NCBI RefSeq assembly: GCF_022775115.1
Contig: NZ_JALFLA010000037.1
Span: 1-58,259, forward strand
Length of the DNA stretch: 58,259 nt
Direction of reading: 5' to 3'
From: Agathobaculum sp.
Lineage (GTDB): Bacteria; Bacillota; Clostridia; Oscillospirales; Butyricicoccaceae
In this document: piece by piece, positions 35,716-44,802 of the stretch
Numbering within the stretch: the first letter of the stretch is position 1
Layout: the number at the start of each line of letters is the position of its first letter
Program-made: the position numbers and the translations under genes
The notes under the pieces: model-generated
The model's database searches: none
Told to the model about the DNA's origin: nothing
The model's input: the letters and a program-made list of their open reading frames with translations, nothing else

Positions 35716-36729
35716 ATGAAAATCATTGTGGACGCAATGGGCGGCGACAACGCGCCCGCTGCTGCGGTCATCGGCGGCGCGCTGGCTGCGAAGGAATACG
35801 GAGAAGAGGTTCTGCTGGTCGGCGATGCCGCGCGCATCGCCGCGATCCTCCGGGAAAAGGGCATGGAGAGCACGCCCGGGCTGACCACCGTCCCGGCTGC
35901 CGATATAGTAGATATGCATGATGACCCCGCGACCGTGCTGCGGCAAAAACCGGACTCCTCGATGGCGGTGGCGTTTCGGCTGCTCAAGGCGGGCGAGGGC
36001 GACGCGCTCGTCTCCGCGGGCAACACCGGCGCGCTGCTGACCGGCGCGACGCTGTTCGGCGGTCGCATCAAGGGCATCCGGCGCGGTGCGCTCGCGCCCG
36101 TCATGCCGTGCGCGGGCGGGCAGGTCATGCTGTGCGACGCGGGTGCGAACACCGAGTGCACGGCAGAAATGCTGCTGCAATTTGCCTTTCTCGGCTCGCT
36201 GTACGCCGAGAAGATCGGCGGCGTGCACAAGCCGCGTGTCGGTCTGGTCAACAACGGAACCGAGGATACCAAGGGCGACACGCTGCGCAAGGAAACCTAC
36301 GCGCTGCTGCAAAAAGCAAGCGAGGAGGGACGGCTGAACTTTGTCGGCAACGTGGAGGGCAGCATGGTGCCGCTCGGCGCGTGCGATATTGCTGTGTGTG
36401 ACGGTTTTGCGGGCAATGTGATGCTCAAAACCATCGAGGGTGTGGCCAAATTCATGGCGGGCGAGATCAAAAAGGTGTTTACGCGCAACACCGCGACCAA
36501 GCTCGGCTATCTGGCCTGCAAGCGCGGCATGGACGAGTTTCGTGGGCTGTTCGATCAGGACCGCATCGGCGGCGCGCCCTTTCTGGGCATCGCAAAGCCG
36601 GTCATCAAGGCGCATGGTTCCTCGGGCGAGACGGCGATCAAGAACGCCGTGCGGCAGGCCATCGCCTATACCCGCTCGGGCATGATCGACGCGGTGCGGG
36701 AGAATATCCAATATATGACAGTAGAATAA
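35716..36729 (+). CDS. plsX: Phosphate acyltransferase PlsX
   Basis: PlsX makes acyl-phosphate from acyl-ACP, the first step of phospholipid synthesis in most bacteria. The 337-residue protein begins MKIIVDAMGGDNAPAA, the family signature, and has VSAGNTGALLTGA, GQVMLCDAGANTEC and VCDGFAGNVMLKTIEG. GGGAG lies about 8 bases before the ATG at 35716. The gene is followed by rnc after 20 bases. In many Firmicutes fabD/fabG or acpP lie between plsX and rnc; none is present here. Confidence 0.95.
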   Translation: MKIIVDAMGGDNAPAAAVIGGALAAKEYGEEVLLVGDAARIAAILREKGMESTPGLTTVPAADIVDMHDDPATVLRQKPDSSMAVAFRLLKAGEGDALVSAGNTGALLTGATLFGGRIKGIRRGALAPVMPCAGGQVMLCDAGANTECTAEMLLQFAFLGSLYAEKIGGVHKPRVGLVNNGTEDTKGDTLRKETYALLQKASEEGRLNFVGNVEGSMVPLGACDIAVCDGFAGNVMLKTIEGVAKFMAGEIKKVFTRNTATKLGYLACKRGMDEFRGLFDQDRIGGAPFLGIAKPVIKAHGSSGETAIKNAVRQAIAYTRSGMIDAVRENIQYMTVE

Positions 36730-36749
36730 CCACATCGGGAGACAGATGT

Positions 36750-37421
36750 ATGCTGAATATTGATTATACGTTCAACGATCCGGCGCTGCTGGAGCTGGCG
36801 ATGACGCACTCCTCCTTTGCCAATGAGCATCGCGGCGGGCACATGCACTGCAATGAGCGGCTGGAGTTTCTGGGCGACTCGGTGCTTGGTTTTGTCACGG
36901 CGGATTTTCTGATGATGCGCTATACCGACCTGCCTGAAGGCGAGCTGACCAAGCTGCGCGCGGCGGTCGTGTGCGAGAGCGCGCTGTGCGAAATTGCAAG
37001 GGAGCTGGGCATTCCGGGACAGGTGCGCCTTGGCCATGGAGAGGAGCTTGGCGGCGGGCGTGAGCGTCCGTCGATCTTGGCCGACGCGACCGAGGCGCTG
37101 CTCGGCGCGATCTATTTGGACGGTGGGATCGAGCCTGCGCGCGCGTTTGTGCTGCGCTTTATCCCGCAGAGGGTCGAGCTGGTCATCGCGGGTGGCGCGT
37201 TTAAGGATTATAAGACCGTATTGCAGGAGATCGTGCAGAAAAACAAGCAGGAGACGCTCGAATACCGTCTGGCCGGCACGTCCGGCCCGGATCACGACAA
37301 GCGCTTTACCATGGAGCTGCTGCTCAACTCCAACGTGTTCGCCACGGGCACCGGGCGGAGCAAAAAGGAGGCCGAGCAGTCCGCAGCCAAGCAGGCGCTG
37401 CGGCTGATGGGAGAAATATAG
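36750..37421 (+). CDS. rnc: Ribonuclease III
   Basis: RNase III cuts double-stranded RNA, including rRNA precursors. The 223-residue protein has the catalytic signature NERLEFLGDSVLGF (residues about 37-50), ADATEALLGAIYLDGG with the second acidic metal site, and a C-terminal double-stranded RNA-binding domain (from about 155: YKTVLQEIVQKNKQETLEY, then GRSKKEAEQSAAKQAL). The ATG at 36750 follows GGGAGAC. It sits between plsX and smc, the usual Firmicute order. Confidence 0.96.
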   Translation: MLNIDYTFNDPALLELAMTHSSFANEHRGGHMHCNERLEFLGDSVLGFVTADFLMMRYTDLPEGELTKLRAAVVCESALCEIARELGIPGQVRLGHGEELGGGRERPSILADATEALLGAIYLDGGIEPARAFVLRFIPQRVELVIAGGAFKDYKTVLQEIVQKNKQETLEYRLAGTSGPDHDKRFTMELLLNSNVFATGTGRSKKEAEQSAAKQALRLMGEI

Positions 37422-37461
37422 GGAAAGCATTGCGGCCGGCATGGCCGTCACCCGGGCAGGG

Positions 37462-37482
37462 CGGCGGCTACGCCGGTTTTTT
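37462..37482 (+). terminator. Weak intrinsic terminator after rnc
   Basis: CGGCG, loop GCTA and CGCCG make only a 5-bp stem, but six T follow. It may partly separate plsX-rnc from smc, which has its own promoter. Confidence 0.5.
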
Positions 37483-37534
37483 CGTTTGCGCGCGGGCTAT
37501 GGTTTGAATAAGCTGTAAATTCCGCGTTTGTGCA

Positions 37535-37563
37535 TTGAAAAACGGCAGGCGCGGTGGTAGAAT
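37535..37563 (+). promoter_or_regulatory. smc promoter
   Basis: TTGAAA (37535-37540), a 17-base spacer and TAGAAT (37558-37563) form a good sigma-A promoter 29 bases before the smc ATG. Confidence 0.65.
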
Positions 37564-37591
37564 AATGTTATGTATATCTTTGAGGTGTGAC

Positions 37592-40500
37592 ATGGTTCTA
37601 AAAAGCCTGATCCTGCAGGGCTTTAAGTCCTTTCCTGATAAGACTGAGATCCGTTTTCTCGGCGGTTTGACTGCCATCGTCGGGCCGAACGGCTCGGGTA
37701 AATCCAATATTTCGGATGCCATCCGCTGGGTACTGGGCGAGCAGTCCTCGCGCTCGCTGCGCGGGGCGAAGATGGAGGATGTCATCTTCGGCGGCACGGC
37801 CAAGCGCGGACCGGTCGGTTTTGCCGAGGTGTCCCTGATTCTGGATAACAGTGCGCGGTTGTTCCGCTCGGATTTTACCGAGCTGATGGTCACCCGCCGC
37901 TACTATCGTTCGGGCGAGAGCGAGTATTATTTGAATAAGAGCCATTGCCGCCTCAAGGATATCCACGAGCTGTTCATGGACACCGGCCTTGGACGGGACG
38001 GCTATTCGAGCATCGGGCAGGGGCGTATCGACGAGATATTGTCGCTCAAGAGCGAGGACCGGCGCGAGATATTTGAAGAAGCCGCTGGTATCACCAAGTT
38101 CCGCTACCGCAAGGAGGAAGCCGAGCGCAAGCTGCGCGCGACCGAAGACAACCTGACCCGCATCCATGATTTGTATGACGAGCTGGAGCGGCAGGTGGAG
38201 CCGCTGCAAAAGCAGGCCGAAAAGGCGCGGCAGTTTCTGCTGCTGCGCGACGAGCTGCGTGTGCTCGAGGTATCGCTTTGGCTGGTGGCGCTTGGCCGCA
38301 TCAAGGCGGACGGCGCAAAGCGTGAGGCCGATGCTGCGGCCTGCGCGGCGCAGCTTGATGAGGTAAGGCGCGCGCAGGAGGGGCTGTATACGCGCTGTGA
38401 GCAGTTGGGCGCAGATATGCGGGAGGTCGACCGCGAGACCGATCGCCTGCGGCAGACGCTGCGCGAGACCGAGCAGCGCGCGGCCGCGCAGGCCAGCCGT
38501 GCCGCTGTGCTGCGGGCGAATATCCAGAACAACCGGGACAACATCGCCCGTGCCGAGCAGGAGAGCGCGGGCCGCGCCGCGCAGGCGCGCGGCCTTGGCG
38601 CGCAGATAGACGCGCGCCGCTCGCGTATCGCGCTGCTCGAGCGGCAGCAGGACGAGCTGACCGCGCGCGCGAACCAAATGGAGCGGCAGATAGGCGGGCA
38701 GCAGACCCGCCGCACGGAGGCCGAGCGGGCGCTGGCCGCGGCCGAGCAGGCGCGTGAGGATTGCCGGCAGGCGCTGCACACGCTTGCGCTCGACCTGACG
38801 GCTGCACAGGCCGGACTGGACGGCATGGACGGACGGCGCGACACCATCGACGCCGATATCGAAATCGCAGCCGCGCGGCTGGCCGCCGAGCAGCAGGCGC
38901 AGGATGAGTTGACCGCGCGCCGTGCGGCCTGCCTTGACATGCTTGCGGGCGCGAAAAACAAGGCGCAGGGCGTTGCCCTCAAGGCGGACAGCCGCCGCCA
39001 AAAGGTGGAGGGACTGCAAAGCGAGCTCGCACAGACCACGGCTGCGCTGGCGAACGCGCGGGGGCGCGTCAAGATGCTCAGCGATATGCAGCGCGACTAT
39101 GAGGGTTTTTCGCGCGCGGTCAAGGCGATCATGGGACAGGCCGGTCGGGGCGCGGTGCGCGGCGTACACGGGCCGGTCTCTGCGCTGATTGCGGCGGAGG
39201 ACAGATTCGTCACCGCGGTCGACACCGCGCTCGGCGCGTCCGCGTCGAGCATCGTGGTGGATACGGCGGCGGACGGCAAGCGCTGCATCGAATACCTCAA
39301 GAGGAGCGACGGCGGCCGCGCCACCTTTCTGCCGGTCGATACGATCCGCCCCAGTGTGCTGCGCGAGAGCGGATTGGAAGACCGGGATGGCTGCTTTGGC
39401 ACAGCTGATCGGCTGGTCACATGCGACAGCCGGTATACCGCCATCGTGCAAAACCTGCTCGGGCGCACGGTCGTTTCGGAGAATATGGACACGGCGCTGG
39501 CGCTGGCCAAGGCATACGGCTACCGCTTCCGCATTGTCACGCTCGACGGGCAGATTCTGCAGGCGGGCGGCGCGATGACAGGCGGCTCGGCCGCGCGCGG
39601 AACGGGCGCGCTGGCGCGCGCCGCCGGGCTGAAGGCGGCGGAGGAAACCGTGCGGACACTCGCCGCGCGGCAGGGTGAGCAGCAGGCACGCTTGGATGCG
39701 GCTAAGGAGGAATTGGCCGCGCTCGATTACGACCTCAAGGCGATCGAGGCCGAGCGCCGCCGCGCCGAGCAGGACGAAGCCGGCTTGTGCGCCGCCGTGC
39801 AGCAGCATGGCGCGCTGGTGGACAGCCTGCGGCAGCAGCACGAGGCCTTGCTGCTTGAACAGCAAAGCCTGTCCGCCGCAAAGCAGCGCTATGCGGATAC
39901 CATCGCGGCCTGCGCCGCGCGGCAGAGCGGCGCGCGGCAGGCGTTCGAGCAGGCCGAGGGGCAGGCGGCAGTCTGCCGGGACGCGCTGGATAAGCTGGCC
40001 GCGCAGGCCGCTGAGCAGACCGCGCAGAGCGCGGCGCTGCGCACCGAAATCGCACAGAACCGCTCCGAAGCTGCGAGCGAGAGCCGTGCGCTGGCCGATC
40101 TGGAACGGCTCAAGACCGAGCTGGACGAGGGCGTGTCAAACACCGGGCAGACCATCGCGGGCTTTGAAGCCGAGATTGCGCGGCTGGAAGCCGAGCTGGC
40201 GCACGCTGAGGCCACGCAGGAGGACACCGGCGAGGTGACAGACGCGCTCAACCGGCAACTGGCCGCAGCGGCCGCGCGGCGGGACAAGGTCGAGGGCGAG
40301 CGCGTGCGGCTCGATCGTGAGGCCCAGAGCGCAAACGAGGAGATTTTACGCCTTGAGCGCGAGGCCGCGCGGCTGGAAAGCAAGTCTGCGCAGCTCAAAA
40401 GCGAGGAGACGCAGATTTTAGACAAAATGTGGGAAAGCTATGAACTGACGCCCACACCCGCCGCCGAGGTCGCGCGGCCGGTAGACGACCTGCCTGCCGC

Positions 40501-41185
40501 CAGAGAGCGGGCGCACGGCCTGCGCGCCAAAATGAAGGCGCTTGGCAACGTCAATCTGGACGCGGTCGAGGAATACCGCGAGGTGTTGGCGCGCTATACT
40601 TTTATGGGGGAGCAAAAGGATGACCTCGAAAAGGCGCGCAGGGAGCTGTACAAGGTCATCGAGCAGCTGACGGTCAGCATGAAGGAGATATTCGCCTCGG
40701 AATTTGCCAAGCTCAATGCTTATTTCGGCGAGACCTTCCGTGAGATCTTCGGCGGCGGCTACGCCGAGCTTGCGCTCAGCGATACGTCGGACATCCTCGG
40801 CTGCGGCATCGACATTCGCGTTTCGCCGCCGGGCAAGGCGGTCAAGACGCTGACGCTGCTCTCGGGCGGGGAAAAGGCGTTCGTGGCCATCGCGCTGTAT
40901 TTTGCCATTCTCAAGCTTCGGCCGACCCCGTTCTGCGTGCTGGACGAGATCGAGGCCGCGCTGGACGATGTCAACGTCGCGCGGTTTGCGCAGTACATCC
41001 GGCGGCTGACTGACCGGACGCAGTTTATCGTCATCACGCACCGCCGGGGCACGATGGAGCAGGCTGATATGTTGTACGGCGTGACCATGCAGGAGCATGG
41101 CGTGTCTAGACTGCTGATGCTCAATCTGGCCGAGGCCGAAAAGCATATCAAAGCCGAACGGATGGGCAAAGGAGTGCCGCAATGA
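37592..41185 (+). CDS. smc: Chromosome condensation protein SMC
   Basis: SMC is the ATPase that, with ScpA and ScpB, organises and segregates the chromosome. The 1197-residue protein has an N-terminal ATPase half (MVLKSLILQGFKSFPDKT, Walker A GPNGSGKSN at 31-39), a long coiled coil, a hinge near residues 510-640 (GVHGPVSALI, ASSIVVDTAADGKRCI), a second coiled coil, and a C-terminal half with signature LLSGGEKAFVAIAL near 1088 and Walker B FCVLDEIEAALDD. The coils are very rich in Ala, Arg and Glu, reflecting the high GC. GAGGTG precedes the ATG at 37592. The stop overlaps the next gene by 4 bases. Confidence 0.96.
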   Translation: MVLKSLILQGFKSFPDKTEIRFLGGLTAIVGPNGSGKSNISDAIRWVLGEQSSRSLRGAKMEDVIFGGTAKRGPVGFAEVSLILDNSARLFRSDFTELMVTRRYYRSGESEYYLNKSHCRLKDIHELFMDTGLGRDGYSSIGQGRIDEILSLKSEDRREIFEEAAGITKFRYRKEEAERKLRATEDNLTRIHDLYDELERQVEPLQKQAEKARQFLLLRDELRVLEVSLWLVALGRIKADGAKREADAAACAAQLDEVRRAQEGLYTRCEQLGADMREVDRETDRLRQTLRETEQRAAAQASRAAVLRANIQNNRDNIARAEQESAGRAAQARGLGAQIDARRSRIALLERQQDELTARANQMERQIGGQQTRRTEAERALAAAEQAREDCRQALHTLALDLTAAQAGLDGMDGRRDTIDADIEIAAARLAAEQQAQDELTARRAACLDMLAGAKNKAQGVALKADSRRQKVEGLQSELAQTTAALANARGRVKMLSDMQRDYEGFSRAVKAIMGQAGRGAVRGVHGPVSALIAAEDRFVTAVDTALGASASSIVVDTAADGKRCIEYLKRSDGGRATFLPVDTIRPSVLRESGLEDRDGCFGTADRLVTCDSRYTAIVQNLLGRTVVSENMDTALALAKAYGYRFRIVTLDGQILQAGGAMTGGSAARGTGALARAAGLKAAEETVRTLAARQGEQQARLDAAKEELAALDYDLKAIEAERRRAEQDEAGLCAAVQQHGALVDSLRQQHEALLLEQQSLSAAKQRYADTIAACAARQSGARQAFEQAEGQAAVCRDALDKLAAQAAEQTAQSAALRTEIAQNRSEAASESRALADLERLKTELDEGVSNTGQTIAGFEAEIARLEAELAHAEATQEDTGEVTDALNRQLAAAAARRDKVEGERVRLDREAQSANEEILRLEREAARLESKSAQLKSEETQILDKMWESYELTPTPAAEVARPVDDLPAARERAHGLRAKMKALGNVNLDAVEEYREVLARYTFMGEQKDDLEKARRELYKVIEQLTVSMKEIFASEFAKLNAYFGETFREIFGGGYAELALSDTSDILGCGIDIRVSPPGKAVKTLTLLSGGEKAFVAIALYFAILKLRPTPFCVLDEIEAALDDVNVARFAQYIRRLTDRTQFIVITHRRGTMEQADMLYGVTMQEHGVSRLLMLNLAEAEKHIKAERMGKGVPQ

Positions 41186-41565
41186 GCGAGGAAGAAGCAA
41201 AAAAAGCGATAGAGCCGGCTGTAAGGGCGGTCGTGGACTGCATCGCGCAGAGAAGATACGCCGATATGCCGGCATATGCCGTGTTGGAGCAGTTGTCCGC
41301 CGCCGATTTGGAGGAAATGATAGAGGGCTATTTGGCGCTTAACCAGCTGACGCATATTGACGCATACGGCGCCGTGTGCCATTTCAAGCCGCGGTATGAA
41401 TACCGGCAGATGCGCTGCATCCCGTATAAGGATGGGAGCGGGTTTCATGTGGACTACGATTTGACGACCGACGGAGAGCTCAACGACCTTACACTGCAAA
41501 TGGAATTTTTATGGAACGAAGCGGGCGCGCTGGAAGCAAGGGTGCTGGACGCGCACGTCATGTAG
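41182..41565 (+). CDS. Unrecognised 127-residue protein between smc and ftsY
   Basis: The start overlaps the smc stop as ATGA, so it is probably translated by coupling from smc, and AAAGGAG lies 10-15 bases upstream. The protein has an acidic helical N-terminal half (EEEAKKAIEPAVRAVVDCI) and a C-terminal half that looks like a small beta sheet ending FHVDYDLTTDGELNDLTL and a short strand. It has no signal peptide, membrane segment or metal motif. The C-terminal part loosely recalls small NTF2-like or DUF7668-type proteins, but I do not recognise a family with confidence. In most Firmicutes smc and ftsY are adjacent, so this gene is an insertion into a conserved pair. Confidence 0.7.
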   Translation: MSEEEAKKAIEPAVRAVVDCIAQRRYADMPAYAVLEQLSAADLEEMIEGYLALNQLTHIDAYGAVCHFKPRYEYRQMRCIPYKDGSGFHVDYDLTTDGELNDLTLQMEFLWNEAGALEARVLDAHVM

Positions 41566-41626
41566 CAGCGTGCCGTTTGACCAGGGAGGTTTTCCGCAAA
41601 AGAAGTAATATAAAAGAGGAGCTGCC

Positions 41627-42553
41627 ATGGGATTATTTGATAAGATAAAAAAGGGTCTGGCAAAGACGAGCGACGCGGTCGGCCGATCGCTCGACGCGGT
41701 GTTCGCGGGCTTTGTCAAGATCGACGACGACCTGCTTGAAGAGCTTGAGGAGGCGCTTATCCTGTCCGATGTGGGCGCGGTGAGCGCCGAGCGGATCGTG
41801 GCCGAGGTGAAGAAGCGCGCGCAGCGGCAGAATGTGACGAGCGCACTTGAGCTGCGCTATGTGCTCAAGGACACGCTGGCCGAGATGATGTCACAGGGGC
41901 AGCCGCTCGACGTTTCGGGCAAGCCGGCGGTCATCCTTGTCATCGGCGTCAACGGCGTCGGCAAGACGACCAGCATCGGCAAGCTGGCCGCCCGCTATGT
42001 GGGCGAGGGAAAAAAGGTGCTGCTCTCAGCGGCGGATACGTTCCGCGCGGCGGCGGCTGACCAGCTTGCTATCTGGGCGCGCCGCGCAGGCGCGGATATC
42101 GTCCGCCACGGCGAGGGCGCAGACCCTGCGGCGGTCGTGTTCGACTCGATCGCCGCGGCCAAGGCGCGCGGCAGCGATATCATCATCGTCGATACCGCCG
42201 GCCGCCTGCACAATAAGGCTAACCTGATGAACGAGCTGGCCAAGATCGACCGCGTCATCACCCGCGAGCTGCCCGATGCTTCGCGCGAAACGCTGCTCGT
42301 GCTTGACGCGACGACCGGGCAGAACGCTGTGCATCAGGCCGAGGAATTTAACAAGGCCGCAAAGCTGACCGGCATCGTGCTGACCAAGCTGGACGGCACG
42401 GCCAAGGGCGGCATCGTGATCGCTATCTCCGAGGGGCTTGGTGTGCCGGTCAAGCTGGTTGGCGTGGGCGAAGGGATCGACGATCTGGTCGATTTTGACC
42501 GCGCGGCCTTTTTGGAGGCCATTCTGCCGCCGCTGGAAGGGGGGCTGTCGTAA
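41627..42553 (+). CDS. ftsY: Signal recognition particle receptor FtsY
   Basis: FtsY is the membrane-associated GTPase that docks SRP-ribosome complexes at the translocon. The 308-residue protein is the short Firmicute form: a brief N-terminal amphipathic region (GLFDKIKKGLAKTSDAVG), the N domain with VDDDLLEELEEALI-like helix, and the G domain with P-loop GVNGVGKTTSIGKLA, DTFRAAAADQL, DTAGRLHNK and TKLDGTAKGG. GAGGAG lies 7 bases before the ATG. The rph gene begins immediately after its stop. No ffh follows in this locus. Confidence 0.95.
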   Translation: MGLFDKIKKGLAKTSDAVGRSLDAVFAGFVKIDDDLLEELEEALILSDVGAVSAERIVAEVKKRAQRQNVTSALELRYVLKDTLAEMMSQGQPLDVSGKPAVILVIGVNGVGKTTSIGKLAARYVGEGKKVLLSAADTFRAAAADQLAIWARRAGADIVRHGEGADPAAVVFDSIAAAKARGSDIIIVDTAGRLHNKANLMNELAKIDRVITRELPDASRETLLVLDATTGQNAVHQAEEFNKAAKLTGIVLTKLDGTAKGGIVIAISEGLGVPVKLVGVGEGIDDLVDFDRAAFLEAILPPLEGGLS

Positions 42554-43279
42554 ATGCAGCGACCTGACGGAAGAACACCGGGCGCGCTGCGTCCGGTCAA
42601 GCTCACGCTTGGCTACACGGTACACGCCGAGGGCTCGGTGCTGATCGAAATGGGCGGCACTAAGGTCATCTGCACTGCGTCTGTCGAGGATAGGACGCCG
42701 CCCTTTTTGGAGGGCACGGGTCTGGGCTGGGTGACGGCCGAGTATGCCATGCTGCCCCGGGCGACGGCTACACGCAAGCAGCGTGATATCAAGAGCTTGA
42801 AGCTTGACGGGCGCTCGGCTGAAATCCAGCGCCTGATCGGCCGCAGCCTGCGCGCGGTGGTTGACCGCGCGGCGCTTGGAGAGCGCCAGATCACGGTCGA
42901 CTGCGATGTGATCCAGGCAGACGGCGGCACACGCTGCGCGTCGATCACGGGCGGCTTTGTCGCGCTGTGGCTGGCCTGTAAAGGACTGGTGGACAGCGGC
43001 GCGATCGCCAAAATGCCGCTGACCGCGCAGGTCGCGGCCGTGTCGGTCGGCATTTACGAGGATGAGGCCATCCTTGACCTCGACTACCGCGAGGACAGCC
43101 ATGCGATCGCTGACTGCAATGTTGTGATGACCTCCAAGGGGGAGTTTGTCGAGGTGCAGGGCACGGGAGAGGGGCGACCCTTTACCGAGGCCGAGCTGCG
43201 CCGCCTGCTCGCGCTGGGCAAAAAGGGCTGCGCGCGGCTGTGCAGGGCGCAGAGCAAGAGCATGGGGGAGGAACTGTGA
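42554..43279 (+). CDS. rph: Ribonuclease PH
   Basis: RNase PH is a phosphate-dependent 3'-exoribonuclease that trims tRNA precursors. The 241-residue protein begins [20 protein letters not shown], contains [25 protein letters not shown], the RKQRDI loop with [34 protein letters not shown] and [11 protein letters not shown], all typical. The start codon follows the ftsY stop directly. Its TGA overlaps the ATG of rdgB, so the next gene is translationally coupled. Confidence 0.96.
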   Translation: MQRPDGRTPGALRPVKLTLGYTVHAEGSVLIEMGGTKVICTASVEDRTPPFLEGTGLGWVTAEYAMLPRATATRKQRDIKSLKLDGRSAEIQRLIGRSLRAVVDRAALGERQITVDCDVIQADGGTRCASITGGFVALWLACKGLVDSGAIAKMPLTAQVAAVSVGIYEDEAILDLDYREDSHAIADCNVVMTSKGEFVEVQGTGEGRPFTEAELRRLLALGKKGCARLCRAQSKSMGEEL

Positions 43280-43881
43280 TGCGTTTTGTGCTTGCTTCTC
43301 ACAATAAAAAGAAAATGACCGAGCTTGCGGCCATTCTGGACGAGCTGGGTATCGAGATCGTTCCGCTGCCTGCGGACGCGCCTGAGCCGGTCGAGGACGG
43401 CGCGAGCTTTGAGGAAAACGCGCTCATCAAGGCAAGGGCGGCGGCGAGCCTTACCGGCCTGCCTGCCATCGCGGACGACAGCGGCCTGTGCGTTGACGCG
43501 CTGGGCGGTGCGCCGGGCATTTACTCGGCGCGGTACTGCGCGGGAGACGACCACGACCGTAACACCTTCCTGCTGCAAAACATGGCCGGCAGGGATAACC
43601 GCAGCTGCCGCTTTGTCTGCGCCATCGCCTGCGTTCTGCCGAATGGCGACACGCTGGCCGTGCGCGGTGAATGCGAGGGCGAGCTGATGTGTGAATGCCA
43701 CGGCGAGGGCGGCTTTGGCTACGATCCACTGTTCTATGTGCCGGCGTATGGCTGCACCTTCGGCGAGCTTGCGCCCGAGATCAAGAACAGGATTTCGCAT
43801 CGAACGCGCGCCTTGCAGACCTTTAAGCAGGCGCTTAAGGAGCTGCTCGAACACAACACACAGGAGATGGGATCATGCTGA
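43279..43881 (+). CDS. rdgB: dITP/XTP pyrophosphatase (RdgB/HAM1)
   Basis: This enzyme removes deaminated purine nucleotides such as dITP and XTP from the pool. The 200-residue protein starts [20 protein letters not shown] and has FEENALIKARAAA, ADDSGLCVDALGGAPGIYSARY and GEGGFGYDPLFYVP, the family's nucleotide- and metal-binding motifs, ending with HRTRALQTF. GGGGGAGG precedes the ATG at 43279, which overlaps the rph stop. rph-rdgB adjacency is common in Clostridia. Confidence 0.95.
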   Translation: MRFVLASHNKKKMTELAAILDELGIEIVPLPADAPEPVEDGASFEENALIKARAAASLTGLPAIADDSGLCVDALGGAPGIYSARYCAGDDHDRNTFLLQNMAGRDNRSCRFVCAIACVLPNGDTLAVRGECEGELMCECHGEGGFGYDPLFYVPAYGCTFGELAPEIKNRISHRTRALQTFKQALKELLEHNTQEMGSC

Positions 43882-44174
43882 CTGCCAAACAGCGCGCCCA
43901 GCTGCGCGCATTAGCCAATACGCTGTCTGATACGCTGATCGTCGGCAAGGAGGGTGTGACCGACGCGGTCGAGCGCCAGCTGGACGAACTGCTGAACGCG
44001 CACGAGCTGGTCAAGGGCAGGGTGCTGGAGAGCGCCATGCTCACCCCGCGCACGGTGTCCGCTGCACTCTGTGAGGCGGCCGGCGCCGAGCCGGTGCAGT
44101 GCATTGGCTCGAAGTTCGTCCTGTACCGCCCCGCGCGGGACAAGGATAAGCGAAAGATCGTGCTGGTCAAATGA
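43875..44174 (+). CDS. yhbY: YhbY/CRM-domain RNA-binding protein
   Basis: The 99-residue product is a single CRM domain: MLTAKQRAQLRALANTLSD, then a strand with VGKEGVTDAV, a helix and the ending GSKFVLYRP. Bacterial YhbY proteins associate with pre-50S ribosomal subunits and probably help assembly. AGGAG lies before the ATG at 43875, which overlaps the rdgB stop; the yhbY stop overlaps the nadD start as ATGA. Such overlap makes this a tightly coupled segment. Confidence 0.93.
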   Translation: MLTAKQRAQLRALANTLSDTLIVGKEGVTDAVERQLDELLNAHELVKGRVLESAMLTPRTVSAALCEAAGAEPVQCIGSKFVLYRPARDKDKRKIVLVK

Positions 44175-44764
44175 AAACAGGGGTGCTAGGCGGCACGTTC
44201 AATCCGCCGCATCTGGGGCATCTGCACGCCGCGCGTCTGGCTAAGGACGCGCTGGGACTGGACAGGGTGCTGTTTATTCCGACCAATATCCCGCCGCACA
44301 AAAGCCTGCCTGCGAACACGGCTACGGCGGATGAGCGGTGCGAGATGGTGCGCCGCCTAATTGCGGACGAGGATTGGGCGTTCCTTGACACGCTGGAGCT
44401 GGCGCGCGGCGGCGCGAGCTACACGGTCGACACGCTGCGCGCGCTGCGCGCACGGGGCGAGGACGACCTGTACCTGATCGTCGGCACGGATATGCTGCTG
44501 TCGTTCGACCGTCTCTGGCGCGCACCGGAGGAGATCGCGCGGCTGGCGACGCTGGCCGTGTGCGCCCGCGCGGCGGACGACTGGGCACAGATCGAGCGCA
44601 AGGCCGCCCAGCTGCGCAGCACGCTGCGCGCCCGCATCGCGCTGATTCGCGGCGCGAGCCTGACTGTTTCATCGACCGAGCTGCGGCAGGGCGGCGCGCT
44701 GCGCCGCTTTACCCCGCCCGCAGTTGCCGCATATATCGAGCAAAAGCACCTTTACGGGTTTTGA
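44171..44764 (+). CDS. nadD: Nicotinate-nucleotide adenylyltransferase
   Basis: NadD joins nicotinate mononucleotide to AMP in NAD synthesis. The 197-residue protein has the nucleotidyltransferase start MKTGVLGGTFNPPHLGHLHAA (the T/HxGH site), FIPTNIPPHKS, TVDTLRALRA, YLIVGTDML and the C-terminal ISSTELR-type motif (VSSTELRQGGALRRF). The ATG overlaps the yhbY stop. YqeK follows 38 bases later; nadD-yqeK-rsfS is a conserved Firmicute set. Confidence 0.96.
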   Translation: MKTGVLGGTFNPPHLGHLHAARLAKDALGLDRVLFIPTNIPPHKSLPANTATADERCEMVRRLIADEDWAFLDTLELARGGASYTVDTLRALRARGEDDLYLIVGTDMLLSFDRLWRAPEEIARLATLAVCARAADDWAQIERKAAQLRSTLRARIALIRGASLTVSSTELRQGGALRRFTPPAVAAYIEQKHLYGF

Positions 44765-44802
44765 CATCTAAAAATGACATAAGACAGAAAGGCGGCCATG
44801 TT

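Noticed and set aside
37598-39865. A 755-codon open frame antisense to smc
   Set aside because: It mirrors the coiled-coil codons of SMC and has no start signal or recognisable fold.
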